A DNA stretch of 64,000 nt from Ophiura sarsii (GCA_035610835.1 CM069450.1:30789551-30853550), one strand, 5' to 3'. Numbered from the stretch's first letter, positions 1 to 12,655 are shown. The notes: a model not told the origin generated them from the letters alone. Translations and numbers: made by a program.

Positions 1-446
1 GGTCTGACTAGAACAGACAGTGTTTCCAATCTATAAGCCTTACTGTGCTTTATAATATTGGATTTATTAGCTTATTGGGCTACTTTGAAGGACAAAAGCT
101 GACATAATGGCCAAAGATAGCCATTTTTGGGCTACTTTAGGCCCCACATTTTGCCAAATTTGTGTTGTAATGTCCAACACATTGGCAATCAAAGTTGGTA
201 TTGAGAACAGGTATCTCTCAGGCCCATTGTTTGCACATAGATTTAGTCAGTTTCAACTCATGAACAAAATATGCTGCTAGAATTCTTGTTTGGTTGATAA
301 TTTCAAGGCCAAGGTAATGTTCAAAAACTATATTCATCGAAAGTGCTGTTGAGTTGTTGTTATAACATCTTCTTCTGGAAAAGTGTAACTTTATGGACTA
401 GTCAAGGTTGAAATGCTCTGCAGGTCTTGGACACTATATATATATC

Positions 447-827
447 TTGAACACACTGAAATGGGCTTCACTCAAAAGACAGATGCAAAATCCACAGACT
501 TGCCTGCCTTTACAAAATGATCAATGGTCAGATAGATATCAACCACAAGGACTACACTACACCAAAGACATCTAGAAACAGGTGTGGTCATGCACAGCAA
601 TTCCATTCTAACAAAAGCACCCAAGAACTGACATCTATGCCAACTCTTTCTTCATGAAGACTGTCCTCGATTGGAACAAACTCTCGCTCGAAATCATCAA
701 AAACACTGATCCATCCAAATTCATAACTGCTCTTTCCCGCCCTCTCCGTTCCTCCAACTACCCCCACCTCCGTCTCACCTCCAGTCAAAACTCTGTTGGG
801 AGTATTTGGAGGTTCCGAGTTGTGTGA
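447..827 (+). pseudogene. Non-LTR retrotransposon (CR1/L2-like) RT C-terminal remnant
   Basis: With two one-base frame shifts it reads LNTLKWASLKR, then RCKIHRLACLYKMINGQIDI, then IYANSFFMKTVLDWNKLSLE. This is the typical tail downstream of the reverse transcriptase of CR1/Jockey-group LINEs (L-x-W-x-S-L, R-R, L-Y-K-I/M-x-N-G, F-F-x-x-T, W-N-x-L). The upstream RT is absent, as expected for a 5'-truncated copy. Confidence 0.75.
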
Positions 828-1359
828 GCTACTACTACAACATCTACTTCTGTTACTTTGTTTGCACATCACATTTAAATTCTACTAAACATTCCTTGTA
901 CAATATCCTGTCCTGTGATCAGGGCAACAAGAAAAAACACTTGTGGCCAACATGAATTGAACAAGCACGATCTACACTAAGTTTGACTCCACTAGAAGTG
1001 TTGGGTAGTATTTCTTCCAGAACCAGAGAAGCACAAGTTAGTGCACCTATTCCCTGTATAAACTTTGGTTCATTACCGGATGCTATTTGAGGAACAATTC
1101 TGGAATTCAGCATATTGTTACTAGTCTGTGGGATGATGCCAGTGCCAAAGTTTGAGTAGTCCTATGATAATCGGATCAAAATATCGTGGTGTTCTAACCA
1201 ATTTGGGTAAGTGTTTTGAAGGTGTTTTTTAATCTTTTAGTTTAAATTTGAGTTTTAATTTATTACTTTTAGAGCAGGATTTGAATTGATTTGAAGCAAC
1301 ATAAATGGAATGTGAGAAACCTGCAGCATGTACTGTCAGCTAAACACATCAGGATGACA
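828..1359. other. Nothing recognised
   Basis: AT-rich sequence without exon-like or repeat structure apparent to me. The same holds for 1-446, 5218-6270, 8704-9002 and 9216-9602. Confidence 0.4.
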
Positions 1360-1930
1360 TTTGAACTATTCTATGGTAGTGTGAGTTATGTGACCAAAAC
1401 TCTCAGCGTGTGTTAATTTGGAAGGGGCTTCAGAAAAGGAGACAATTTGGTATCAACATAATTCTTTCAAGATTTTTCTATTCAAATATCTGAGATTTGA
1501 TTTATTTTTGAGCAAATCCAATAAAAAGTGAATAAGATACTCTACAACGGCGGTGATTTCATGTTGCTTCCAGACAGAGTTGCCAGTCTGAGGAAGCTGC
1601 TAGTTTAGCAGTGAAACATAACTAAAATTGAGAGTATCTTATCACCTTTTTATTGGATTTGTTTAAAAAGAAATCAAATCTCAGATGTTCAGTACCAATC
1701 CAGATGAACTTATTCAAAGAATTTCTATTCAAATATGTTTTCAATCTTATTCTGTGAAATATTATACTAGAGATATTTGAACTATTCTATGGTAGTGTGA
1801 GTTATGTGACCAAGGGGCTTCAGAAAAGGAGACAAACTTGTTTGGTCTCAAAATAATTCTACAGGTTTTCTCTATTCAAATATATTTTCAATTTTATTCT
1901 GTGAATTATTAGAGATATACAGCTTTAAAA
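1360..1930. repeat. Tandem duplication of ~168 bp, interrupted
   Basis: The block starting TTTGAACTATTCTATGGTAG at 1360 recurs at 1776, together with GGGGCTTCAGAAAAGGAGAC at 1434 and 1805. The first unit is split by the foldback retroposon at 1490-1721. A related segment (ATTCAAATATATTTTCA-like, then ACACTTTTGGG) recurs at about 5735-5850. Confidence 0.75.
1490..1721. mobile_element. Foldback retroposon copy 1, 15-bp target duplication
   Basis: A 232-bp element starting CTGAGATTTGATTTA and ending AACTTATTCAAAGAA. It is flanked by the 15-bp repeat TTTCTATTCAAATAT (1475-1489 and 1722-1736). Its interior is a large inverted repeat with arms around AATCCAATAAAAAGTGAATA. A second copy at 34575 has the same ends but a 12-bp duplication; variable-length duplications point to LINE-type retroposition rather than a cut-and-paste transposase. 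Confidence 0.75.
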
Positions 1931-1969
1931 AAGTATCAACACTTTTGGGTTACCCTGTATCAGATTCAT

Positions 1970-4870
1970 GCACTGATTGTCCCCTTTTGTAAAAGATTTT
2001 GGCGTATTAGAAATAGTAAACTTTAGCATGTAGAAAAATCAATGCCCATGAGAACAAAAGAAAGGGTTTGAAATCAAATAAATGTACCGGGGAGATGACT
2101 TCATTGTGATCTTCATTGTGTTTTGATGAATAAAACCGTTTTTAGACTCTTAGTCTACTTAGAAGACCAAAGTACTGATAAAGCCTCTCATTTAAATTTA
2201 TGAAATTAACATTGTAAAAGAATCTGCAGAGGATTTAACCTTTTGTTTTTTGTTTCTTTTACTAGGGTCATCTCTTTACTACATTCCAGGCCAGCCAAGT
2301 CATTTAGTTCTTTCAAGATATTAAGAATATCTGATTGTGCCGTGCCAGCTTGCATCACATCCCACCAAGTGCTCTAGTCTTCAAATTCATAACGGAGAAG
2401 TACTGCATACAGTAACAATTTCCTGGCGACACGGTGATGGCAATGGTCTAGTTTCTACTGCAATGCAAATTCTGAATTTTACATAGGTATCGTATCGCAG
2501 GGTGGAAAAATCGAGGATTACACTAACGCTATTAATTTGCTGATGCTTCACGAACAGGGAGCGTAGGGGCGTTTGTCAGATGAAGCGAATAAGATGAAGA
2601 CCACTTATTTAATTGTTAATAACTTTTAATAATTCAATTCATAATAACTTGATTACTCCAATGTAGAATCCAAAATTGTTAGTATATAATTAGAATAAGA
2701 TGTGCTGATGGAGGCTGAAGTAAGATGGACTTCTTATTTCTTTACTGACTTGATGGAAACGTGATTTAAAAGAACTTCTTGTACAACTACATAGGTAACT
2801 AAGACCTAAGCTCTGCCACGCACACATACCAATGACCTAAACACACATTTCAACACACATTTCAAATGACAATTCAATTATTACCTCCTGTGGAAGAGAG
2901 ATCGTCACTGCATTTTTAATTGACCGATAGGTACATTTTGTCTCTTAGAATTGGCCAAATGAATAGCGCATATGAGACATTGGGTTGTTTTTTACCCGTT
3001 TCCGTCGCACTTAATGGATGTTTGGTTTTTACTGCATATCCAGAAAAGTACAATGAGTATTTAGAACAATCTACTATGATTTTGTAGCTGAGATTTAAAG
3101 CTTCAATTGTGGAATATTTCATACAATTAGCTTGTATAATAGCAAAGTTATGAGGTAGGAGGTAGAACTTATTGAATGACCCTCGTACATAAGGGTTAGA
3201 ATTAGTTGTGTGTAGCCTAATACTTAACGAAACATCAAAACCAGCGGAAGATATCTCAAGGGCTTGAATTTCAATAAAACACTAAACAAATCAGTAGACT
3301 ATCTGTCTGCACCTGTATACACTTTTAAATCAAAGGAATGTATCCAATTAACAACATTGTGGTAATAAACAAAAATTAAATTAAATTAAACCTTTGATGA
3401 TCAACTCTAAAATTAAAACACATGGAATAAATATGACAGAATGATATAATTAAATAAATATTACTGAACATAAATTTATGCAATGGAAGTACCTGTTATA
3501 TAGGAATTAGACCCATATCTGTAACAATCAACTTCAGCAACATTCTACAATATTAGCGATGGTGGTCTCCTTGAGGTGCACCCACCTAATAATGTGCTCT
3601 AATAGTTAGTTAAGTATCAAAACAATATCTTGATATCTATCTGAACTCTTTTTTAAAATCCAATTAAATTTTATTGTATTGGGTATTTTACTTCATTTAA
3701 AATCATGGTTCATTTAGTATATACCCTACCACTAATGTACATGTCTTCAATGGGGACTTTTAATTAAAACTACCCATACACATGCACAGTGAAGAATAAG
3801 AATTAAGTCAGTGATTTATACCCGGGTACCCGTCCGCTATTCCGGGAACCTGGGTTTCAAATTTAGTGTATTTTCGGGTACCCGCCCGAAAAATGGGTCG
3901 GGTACCCAGGTACGAAACTACCTGTGCAGTCACAGCCTTAATAAGAATGGTAGGGTGTTCTAAATCTTAGCCAAAATGATTGGCTACTTTTACAAACTGT
4001 TAATTTCCCATTAGGGAAAATGTTAATAAACATAATCTTTTAAGGGTGTTCCTATGGCTAGCATAAAAATCTTGATATTGAAGTATAAGGTAGAGCTGGT
4101 TGAGTACAACAATAAGGTATTTTACTGGAGGTGAATCGTGTATGGATCAAAAGATATAACCATTTTAAGTAATTTTGAATTCTTTTGTTTTGTATTGTTT
4201 TTCGGCCAATGGAGGGCAGTATATTTTCTTTTGATTTTTATTGTTTTTTTGACTCCCTAGGTAACATTTTCTATCAAAAATTTAGTTTTTTGTTTTTGCT
4301 CTAAATTTTTATTGAAAACTCCATTAGAATCCCGCAGCACAGAAATAGGAAATAAGGAGAGTGGTATAACCAACATATACCAAGTGGCAATACATTTAGT
4401 AAAGTGCATTAATTAGCCTAATTTTTATTGACCTAAAGCTTCCTTAGATAAATAAGTATGATTAATTATGCATATGTCTTACAGCCTCCCGCAGCACAGG
4501 AAATCTTCTAAAAATTATAATTAACAAGCTCCCAAAATGTCAGCTTTGTAGCATTTATACTTTATATTAACATTTTTGCATAGATTATTTATTTTGCTAG
4601 GGGGTCAAAAACAATAAGAAACAAAAGAAATGAACACCTCAATTATGCTTAATTATTGACAATTTGACAAATCTATTGAACCGTACCTCCGATCAAGCTT
4701 ACATTTTAGATTATTGTGGAGCTTAGCAAGCTCTATTAAAATATCGAATAAAAAATTAACCATAGGAACAACCTTAACATTTTATTTTGCCCCTCAAAAA
4801 CCCAGATCCTTTTTTATACCCCTATGCAGAACTATTGATAGTGGACACTCCACCATAAAGGTGTTGGCAG
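1970..4870. other. Non-coding stretch, no gene supported
   Basis: AT-rich sequence with weak simple repeats, including several GGGTACCCG-like words at 3820-3925. No exon with convincing borders or family motif was found. One minus-strand stretch, complement of 2265-2375, is open for about 37 codons (DILNILKELNDLAGLECSKE); I rate it as unproven. Confidence 0.5.
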
Positions 4871-4874
4871 TTCA

Positions 4875-4892
4875 CCCCCCCCCCCCCCCCCC
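4875..4892. repeat. Poly-C tract
   Basis: 18 consecutive C, then TCCCCC. Confidence 0.95.
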
Positions 4893-4987
4893 TCCCCCAA
4901 CATGTGTTGTGTGATTATTTGTACTAGTGTGGTGGTCATTTATTCATATTGTGAACAAAGCATCATCTCAGTTAACATCAATTAAAC

Positions 4988-5117
4988 CTTGATCCCAAAA
5001 TGCTGAATCAGCAGTTTTAGGTTGGATGGGAATCTTCATCTTGAAGTGGTCAGACATTGTTAATGGGGTATTGTTATGTTTTAAAACAAAATCCCCATAA
5101 TCTAGAGTAAGCTGTTT
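4988..5117 (-). CDS. Possible minus-strand exon, unassigned
   Basis: On the minus strand a good acceptor (TTATCATTACAG) precedes 43 open codons reading KQLTLDYGDFVLKHNNTPLT, then SDHFKMKIPIQPKTADSAFW, followed by a possible GTTTAA donor. Alternatively it reads on for five more codons to a stop. The composition looks protein-like but I recognise no family, and no partner exon was established. It may be a nested gene, a pseudogene or chance. Confidence 0.25.
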
Positions 5118-6270
5118 CTGTAATGATAAACACGCATGTGAAAGGGATATTGCTGTTAATATATGTTGGTGATGCTTGATCACAATGTTTACAAGTTTAT
5201 GATGATTATCATTCATTTATCAAGAATCATTTTCATAAATATATGACTATTCTTTTTGTTTAAATATCTGCATTAATAGTAAAGCTAGCACATAAGACTT
5301 ATTTGGAAGAGTGAAAGGCACCATACCATCTCAAAACTTTACTTTGCACCTTGATAGAGGAATTTATGTTCTGTTCCAATAGACTTATCTGATGTGTATT
5401 GGGTCATTTGAGTTACAAAACTCCAACACTATGCTATTGTTGCAATTCATAACTATCGGTTGTCTCAATAATATTGATACCTTTTTAAATCTTTGTATTG
5501 CCGATAATATAATCTATAGAAAAACTGAAAGCAAACTTAGATAGAGAACACTTGGAGAATTATAAGTGGAGAGATGTAAAGAAAAAACCACCTCTGTACT
5601 GTACATCTCTCCCTCTCTCTATTCCTTTAGTGTACCACACAAGTGCATGAATATGCATTGTGAAAGTGCTGTTTCACAATTCAGAAAACAAACACCTGTT
5701 ATGTCAACAATTGCAAGATTGCAAGATTGATATCAAAATAATCCTACAAGTTTCTTCTATCCAAATATATTTTCAGTTGTTTACGGCAAATTATTTTACA
5801 TTTGTTAGAAAACTTTAAACAAGGTATTGACACTTTTGGGACACTATGTTCATAAAACATTTGTACTATCAACAGGAGCCATGCTGCCATCAGACGGGGC
5901 TGAATGAAATATAAATAACACATTTGATGTTATCACAGTTATGGATTTGCATGAAGAGAACAGGCCAAGATTCATTTTTGTTTTTCATTCTTCCAACTTA
6001 CATTACGCCCTAAAAAATGCATAACAAATATCTGAACAATCATATTTTCAACCAGTCATATTAAATGATTTGCATAAATGAATTGTAATGATCATGAAAC
6101 AAATAAGTACATTATGAATATTAAGAACCTACTTCATATTCATTTGTAATTCTTATTTGATATCAAGATTGTCAATGTCAAAGAAAAATCTGATGAAATA
6201 TCTGTGATGATATCAATTAAGAATAATCAATATGAATAGGTACTTAGTCATAATGAGAAAAAATAAAGTA

Positions 6271-8045
6271 CATAATGAATACTCATAAGGTACGTGATGA
6301 ATATTCTTAAGGTACAAATTGAATTTTCATGAGGTACATATTGAATTTTCATGAGGTACATATTGAATATTCATGAGGTACATATTGAATATTCATGAGG
6401 TACACAATGAATATTCATAAGGTATATAATGAATATTCATGAGGTACATATTGAATATTCATGAGGTACATATTGAATATTCATGAGGTACATATTGAAT
6501 ATTCATGAGGTACATATTGAATATTCATGAGGTACATATTGAATATTCATTAGGTACACAATGAATATTCATGAGGTACACAATGAATATTCATGAGGTA
6601 CATATTGAATATTCATGCAGTACATATTGAATATTCATGAGGTACATATTGAATATTCATGAGGTACATATTGAATATTCATGAGGTACATATTGAATAT
6701 TCATGAGGTACACAATGAATATTCATGAGGTGTATATAATGAATATTCATGAGGTACATATTGAATATTCATGAGGTACATATTGAATATTCATGCAGTA
6801 CATATTGAATATTCATGAGGTACATATTGAATATTCATGAGGTACATATTCATGAAGTACATATTGAATATTCATGAGGTACACAATGAATATCATATTG
6901 AATATTCATGAGGTACATAGTGAATATTCATGCAGTACATATTGAATATTCATGAGGTACATATTGAATATTCATGAAGTACATATTGAATATTCATGAG
7001 GTACACAATGAATATTCATGAGGTACACAATGAATATTCATGAGGTACACAATGAATATTCATGAGGTGTATATAATGAATATTCATGAGGTACATATTG
7101 AATCATGAGGTGCATATTGAATATTCATGAGGTACATATTGAATATTCATGAGGTACATATTGAATATTCATGAGGTACATATTGAATATTCATGAGGTA
7201 CATATTGAATATTCATGAAGTACATATTGAATATTCATGAGGTACACAATTAATATTCATGAGGTACACAATGAATATTCATGAGGTACACAATGAATAT
7301 TCATGAGGTACACAATGAATATTCATGAGGTACACAATGAATATTCATGAGGTACACAATGAATATTCATGAGGTACACAATGAATATTCATGAGGTACA
7401 CAATGAATATCCATGAGGTGTATATAATGAATATTCATGAGGTACATATTGAATCATGAGGTGCATATTGAATATTCATGAGGTACATATTGAATATTCA
7501 TGAGGTACATATTGAATATTCATGAGGTACATAGTGAATATTCATGCAGTACATATTGAATATTCATGCAGTACATATTGAATATTCATGAGGTACATAT
7601 TGAATATTCATGAAGTACATATTGAATATTCATGAGGTACACAATAAATATTCATGATTATTCATGAGGTACATATTGACTATTCATGAGGTACATATTG
7701 AATATTCATGAGGTACATATTGAATATTCATGAGGTACATATTGAATATTCATGAGGTACATATTGAATATTCATGAGGTACATATTGATTTTTCATGAG
7801 GGACATAATGAATATTCATGAGGCACATATTAAATATTCATGAGATCCATAATGAATATTCATGAGGTACACATTGAATGAGGTACATATTGAATATTCA
7901 TGAGGTACCTATTGAATATTCATGAGGTACACATTGAATATTCATCAGGTACGCATTGCATATTCATGATGGATATTCATGATATGCCAGATGAATGTCC
8001 ATGAGGTTCATGATAAATATTGATGAGGCTCGTAATGGTTATTCA
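6271..8045. repeat. 22-bp minisatellite, ~1.75 kb
   Basis: About 80 head-to-tail copies of a 22-bp unit, TGAATATTCATGAGGTACAT plus AT. Two main variants (ACATATT or ACACAAT joint) occur in runs. A larger block containing GGTGTATATAATGAATATTC and a deleted TTGAATCATGAGGTGCAT recurs at about 7070 and 7425, so part of the array is organised at a higher order. Both array ends are degenerate. Confidence 0.95.
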
Positions 8046-8069
8046 TAACTACATATATCCCATATTGGT

Positions 8070-8703
8070 CAAAAAGAGTTTGACATGGTAGGGATGTTAT
8101 CAAGCCGGGATAGGGTTGTGCAACTTAAACTTAACCATGTTTTTAAGATTTTTCATGATTTGTCTCCTGATTATATGAAATTGTATTTTACTAGAGTGTC
8201 ATCTTTGCATAAATATAGTACCACTTCAACTTTGTTGTTCCTTCTTCAAAGGGTAAAGCTAGATTTACTTTTATAATACTGCTATTCATCGCTGGAACTC
8301 ATTGCCGAGCGAGATCAAGAACCCCAATAATTTTAGTTTATTCAAAAAATTAGTTAAAAGACACTTGGCGAGTTATGATTCAATTGATTTTTCAGCTGGT
8401 CTCACCTTGTGCTCGTGCCCTGTTTTTATTTGTTTTGTCCTTGTTTTCGTTTGGCGTTTGTGCTTCTTTCGTGCCTTTCATTTTGTTTTTGTTTTGTTTT
8501 CCTGGTTTTTTCTGCCTTTCTATGCTTGTTAAGGACCCCAATGGAAATAAGCTTTGTGCTCAAAGCTTTTTGGGCTATCCTTGGTACTTTTGCTCATATT
8601 TTATTATGTCTATATGTTTTTAAATAAGTTTGTGCAATCTTTTACATTTTTTAGATGTTTCTCTATATGATGTTTTGAGTACCTAATAAAATAAAATCAA
8701 ATC
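8070..8703 (+). pseudogene. CR1-like LINE remnant (RT C-terminus and 3' end)
   Basis: Reads SSRDRVVQLKLNHVFKIFHD, then LSPDYMKLYFTRVSS, then (frame-shifted) NTAIHRWNSLPSEIKNPNNF. The R-x-x-x-L-K-L-N-H-V-F-K-I core and W-N-S-L-P-x-E-I are diagnostic of LINE C-termini. A TAAAATAAAATCAAATC tail at about 8686 probably marks the 3' end. Confidence 0.8.
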
Positions 8704-9002
8704 ATAATAACAATGAGAATCCAGTACGGAAAAAATATGGACACTCCTGGCATAGAGCCTCTTTTTTTATCTAACACAGTAAAGGATAGAGTTCACAATG
8801 AGTGATAAAAGACAACTTCAGCATAAGTAATTATTACTTGATACTCTATGAAATGATATAACTCAAAGCAAAGGTAGTCAGATTTGTGGTTTGAGAAGCG
8901 GCTTTCTTTTGCTTTTGCACGATAACATCATCCCAACCCTCTACTACTGCTACTCATCACATGTCATCAGACACAAGCAGGCGAGACTTGTTCCTCAAGA
9001 TC

Positions 9003-9215
9003 TTAAGCCCCTGAGAACAACCGGCCGATTGGTCAAAAAGATAGATACATCATAATTGCACCAATCAGAGACAGTGTTAGAATAATTGTATCCCTGATAA
9101 AGATCGGATTGAAATATTTTACAAGCTGCATTTTAATTGGCTATCAAATGAGTATATCTTGCAATAAACCAATCAGAACCACTATAAGATAGGCCGGTAG
9201 TGCCCAGGGGGTTAA
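9003..9215. mobile_element. TTAA MITE family A, copy 1
   Basis: TTAA-bounded, 213 bp. The left end reads AAGCCCCTGAGAAC and the right end GCCCAGGGGGTTAA; the inner words GCCGATTGGT and ACCAATCAGAACCAC are inverted. About 85-90% like the copy at 30115. Confidence 0.8.
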
Positions 9216-9602
9216 CTTCTAATTTATGTTTCATTTGCTTCCAATATTTTATTAGATTTATAATGAGTGAGTTATTGAAAAATGTGTAAAATGCCCTTGA
9301 GGGATCCAAAAAGTATTTAAAAAGTGTCCAATTGGAAAGAATTTTACAGTCTGTTTTGATTATATATGTTTTGGGCTCCTTCAGTGTGTGCTTCTCTCGT
9401 AGCAATCTTATTGTTCTTAGCTCTTATTTACTGTATGTTTCAGAGCTTTCAATATTTTACTATGTGTGTAATGTTTAGGAGTAAGGAGGGTTCAGAAAGA
9501 AAGTGCTTTCAATCTGACTCAATTTTCCTTTAATGATGATCCTGTATGACTCCAGAACAACAGGTAACCATCTCATAAATGCAGTGGTCCATGTGACTTT
9601 CC

Positions 9603-9677
9603 ACTCTCCACACGGCAATCGTCTGCAGATGACAGTTCCAAAAGTTCACAAAATGTTTCAAAAATGTCAACATTTTT
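9603..9677. mobile_element. TTAA MITE family B, left half of an interrupted copy
   Basis: Matches the left half of the TTAACACTTTCCACGCGGC family (CACACGGC, GTCTGCAGATGAC, ATGTTTCAAAAATGTCAA). It stops at ATTTTT (9672-9677), where the 3.06-kb element begins; the right half resumes at 12744. Confidence 0.85.
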
Positions 9678-9703
9678 AGGTCGTCCGTAGGAAGAGACCT
9701 TAT

Positions 9704-10215
9704 GGTTTCACACCACTAAATAACGTCTGGCCCTACCCCCTTTGAGGCAAAAGTCCAAAACCGGCCCGTTTCTATGCCGAAACGGGAGACCTATTGTAAA
9801 TTACAGTTTAAAATTAGGGTATTTACTACATGTTATGGCGAAATTAATATAGTGTGAATTTTGACAGACACATCAGCGTTCTTCAGGTCCAAAAAAATTG
9901 ATGCAATCATGATTTTTTAATATTTTAACAGAGACATTTGTGCTCAGGTCATTTCCGGTATCTGACGCAATAATCTTAATCAACAATTGCGTGTGACCAG
10001 GAAAACTCAACTCGTACTTTTTGAAAAGGCTCTAGCTCAAAATTATGCCGGTTACCCCCCATATATGAGTTGTTGAGTTAGTAGTCATGGCTTTCATCTT
10101 CAAGATGAAACCAAATTTCAAGTTACCAGTTTCTTATAACGTTGAGAAATATCCATTTTAAAATTGTGCATTTCATGTGTAACCCTATGGGAGATGTATT
10201 TGGTGGTGTGCAACC
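9704..10215. mobile_element. 512-bp inner element, copy 1
   Basis: Begins GGTTTCACACCACTAAATA and ends TATTTGGTGGTGTGCAACC, approximately inverted 19-mers. It therefore looks like a small inverted-repeat transposon itself. It differs from copy 2 at only about eight positions. Confidence 0.85.
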
Positions 10216-11306
10216 TATACAGAGGGTCAAGGCGCTTTGACCTTCAGCCCTGCATTGCTGTCTAAACTGACTTGCCGGCAATGATAACTAGACTTCTAGT
10301 TAAAATTGGTTCTAACACATATTATTACGGCCCGTACACTTCGTTCTCTTAGTATACACATCTGTTTCATCATGTAAGATCCGTCCGTTTGGTTAAATAA
10401 GCTACAATCTGACTAATTAAAGTCATTATCTAGTTTTTTTATCTTTTTTTTCTTTTCTTTTTTTTAAAGAAGAAAACCGTATATTCCCTGCCCAAAAAAG
10501 TTAATTTGAAAAAATATTATGTTTGATTAATGATTTTCTTTTCGAGATATCGACGATTATGTAAATTTTTCTCCATAGAGCTGTGTATAAATGCTCATTT
10601 TCTCCACCCCACTGTCTTTTAATGCAAGACCCTGCGACATTAAGACTTCTCAGACACGTGCCATAGACATAAATGATTACTTTAAACGATTTAAACTTTA
10701 TCATGTTTATTTATCGAAATGGCCAAAATATGAGGGTCTAAATTTCGCTAATAGGAACAAAATTTGGAGAAAAACTTTTTTTCTTAAATATCAAAAATAT
10801 AATTTTAAACGAAATACGCTCTAGTGAGAAGAAAAAAAAGATTTGAATACAAGTTTTGCATACTTCCGTAAACTCCCCTCTCAGAACGGCGCGGGGTCTA
10901 ACATGATCTAAATTGTATTTAAAAAGACATATTTGAAGCAAGAGTTGAACGTAAGCGGTGTGGGGGGGGGGGGGGCATAGGGCATATGGGGGGGGGGGGG
11001 GGGGGTAAATTGATTAAGCTGTGTCTACTGAATAGGTCAACCTCACATAATGTCCTTGTAATTTCAATACTTCCATGCAAAATGTTTTACAACAAGTGAT
11101 TAGCATAGTGCCGTATGCCTTTTTGACGAGGATCATGGTAACCAAATCTACTTTTCTACTGACATAGCCAATATGGCGCACAACGTCTTTCACTGTTTCT
11201 TACCACTTTGAAGTCGTATATTTGATCAAAAATCATAACTACGCATTATGTAAAGTGCAAAAGATTAAGAAAATGAGGCAATAATAAAAAAAAAGTGTCC
11301 CCTATA

Positions 11307-11818
11307 GGTTTCACACCACTAAATAACGTCTGGCCCTACCCCCTTTGAGGCAAAAGTCCAAAACCGGCCCGTTTCTATGCCGAAACGGGAGACCTATTGT
11401 AAATTACAGTTTAAAATTAGGGTATTTACTACATGTTATGGCGAAATTAATATAGTGTGAATTTTGACAGACACATCAGCGTTCTTCAGGTCCCAAAAAA
11501 TTGATGCAATCATGATTTTTTAGTATTTTAACAGAGACATTTGTGTTCAGGTCATTTCCGGTATCTGACGCCATAATCTTAATCAACAATTGCGTGTGAC
11601 CAGGAAAACTCAACTCGTACTTTTTGAAAAGGCTCTAGCTCAAAATTATGCCGGTTACCCCCCATATATGAGTTGTTGAGTTAGTAGTCATGGCTTTCAT
11701 CGTCAAGATGAAACCAAATTTCAAGTTACCAGTTTCTTATAACGTCGAGAAATATCCATTTTAAAATTGTGCATTTCACGTGTAACCCTATGGGAGATGT
11801 ATTTGGTGGTGTGCAACC
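11307..11818. mobile_element. 512-bp inner element, copy 2
   Basis: Same length and ends as the copy at 9704, roughly 98% identical by eye, same orientation. The 1.1 kb between the copies holds poly-G runs (10963-11005) and no gene. Confidence 0.85.
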
Positions 11819-11885
11819 TTATGGCAGCATCCTTCGTGTGTGTTGTCTTTCAGTCGAGGTGGGTGGGGGTGTGTCCGTCAACAAT

Positions 11886-12655
11886 TTGGTATACACTTTT
11901 TGTTTTGTCCATTTCTTCTCCATACAATAACCAATTGCAATCAAACTTTGGTCATAGATGCAACATGGAAACCTTCATATGTTAATGAGGTCATAGGTCA
12001 CATATCAAGGTCAAAGGTCATCTGAGGTCAAGATGTAAAATTCAGTACACATTTTTTGTATTGTCCATTTCTTTTCCATACAATGACCAATTGCAACCAA
12101 ACTTCGGTCATAGATGCAACATTTAAACCTTCATATGTTAATGAGGTCAAAGGTCACATACCAAGGTCTAATGTCATCTGAGGTCAAGATGTAAAATTTA
12201 GTACACACTATTTGTATTGTCCATTTCTTTTCCATACAATGACCAATTGCAACCAAACCTCGGTCATAGATGCAACATGGAAACCTTTATATGTTAATGA
12301 GGTCAAAGGTCACATACCAAGGTCAAAGGTCATCTGAGGTCAAGATGGAACATTTAGTACACACTTTTGTACTGTCCATTTCTTTTCCATACAATGACCA
12401 ATTGCAACCAAACCTCTGGCATAGATGCAACATGGAAACCTTCATATGTAAATGAGGTCAAAGGTCACATACCAAGGTCAAAGGTCATCTGAGGTCAACA
12501 TTTAGTACACACTTTTTGTATTGTCCATTTCTTTTCCATACAATGACCAATTGCAACCAAACCTCGGTCATAGATGCAACATGGAAACCTTCATATGTTA
12601 ACGAGGTCAAAGGTCACATACCAAGGTCAAAAGTCATCTGAGGTTAAGATGTAAA
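11886..12655. repeat. 155-bp satellite with AGGTCA direct repeats (5 copies)
   Basis: TGTCCATTTCTT begins each unit at 11906, 12062, 12218, 12373 and 12522 (spacings 149-156). Each unit carries AGGTCA half-sites spaced by one base (AGGTCAAAGGTCA) and by four (AGGTCATCTGAGGTCA). I count about seven perfect one-base-spaced pairs in the array. Confidence 0.93.

Noticed and set aside
2265..2375. Minus-strand exon resembling a TFIIS N-terminal-type helix (DILNILKELNDLAGLECSKE)
   Set aside because: Short, no clear acceptor in phase, similarity only impressionistic, and a plus-strand pyrimidine tract explains part of the composition.
6271..8045. CRISPR-like array
   Set aside because: Units are contiguous 22-mers with no unique spacers, in eukaryotic DNA.
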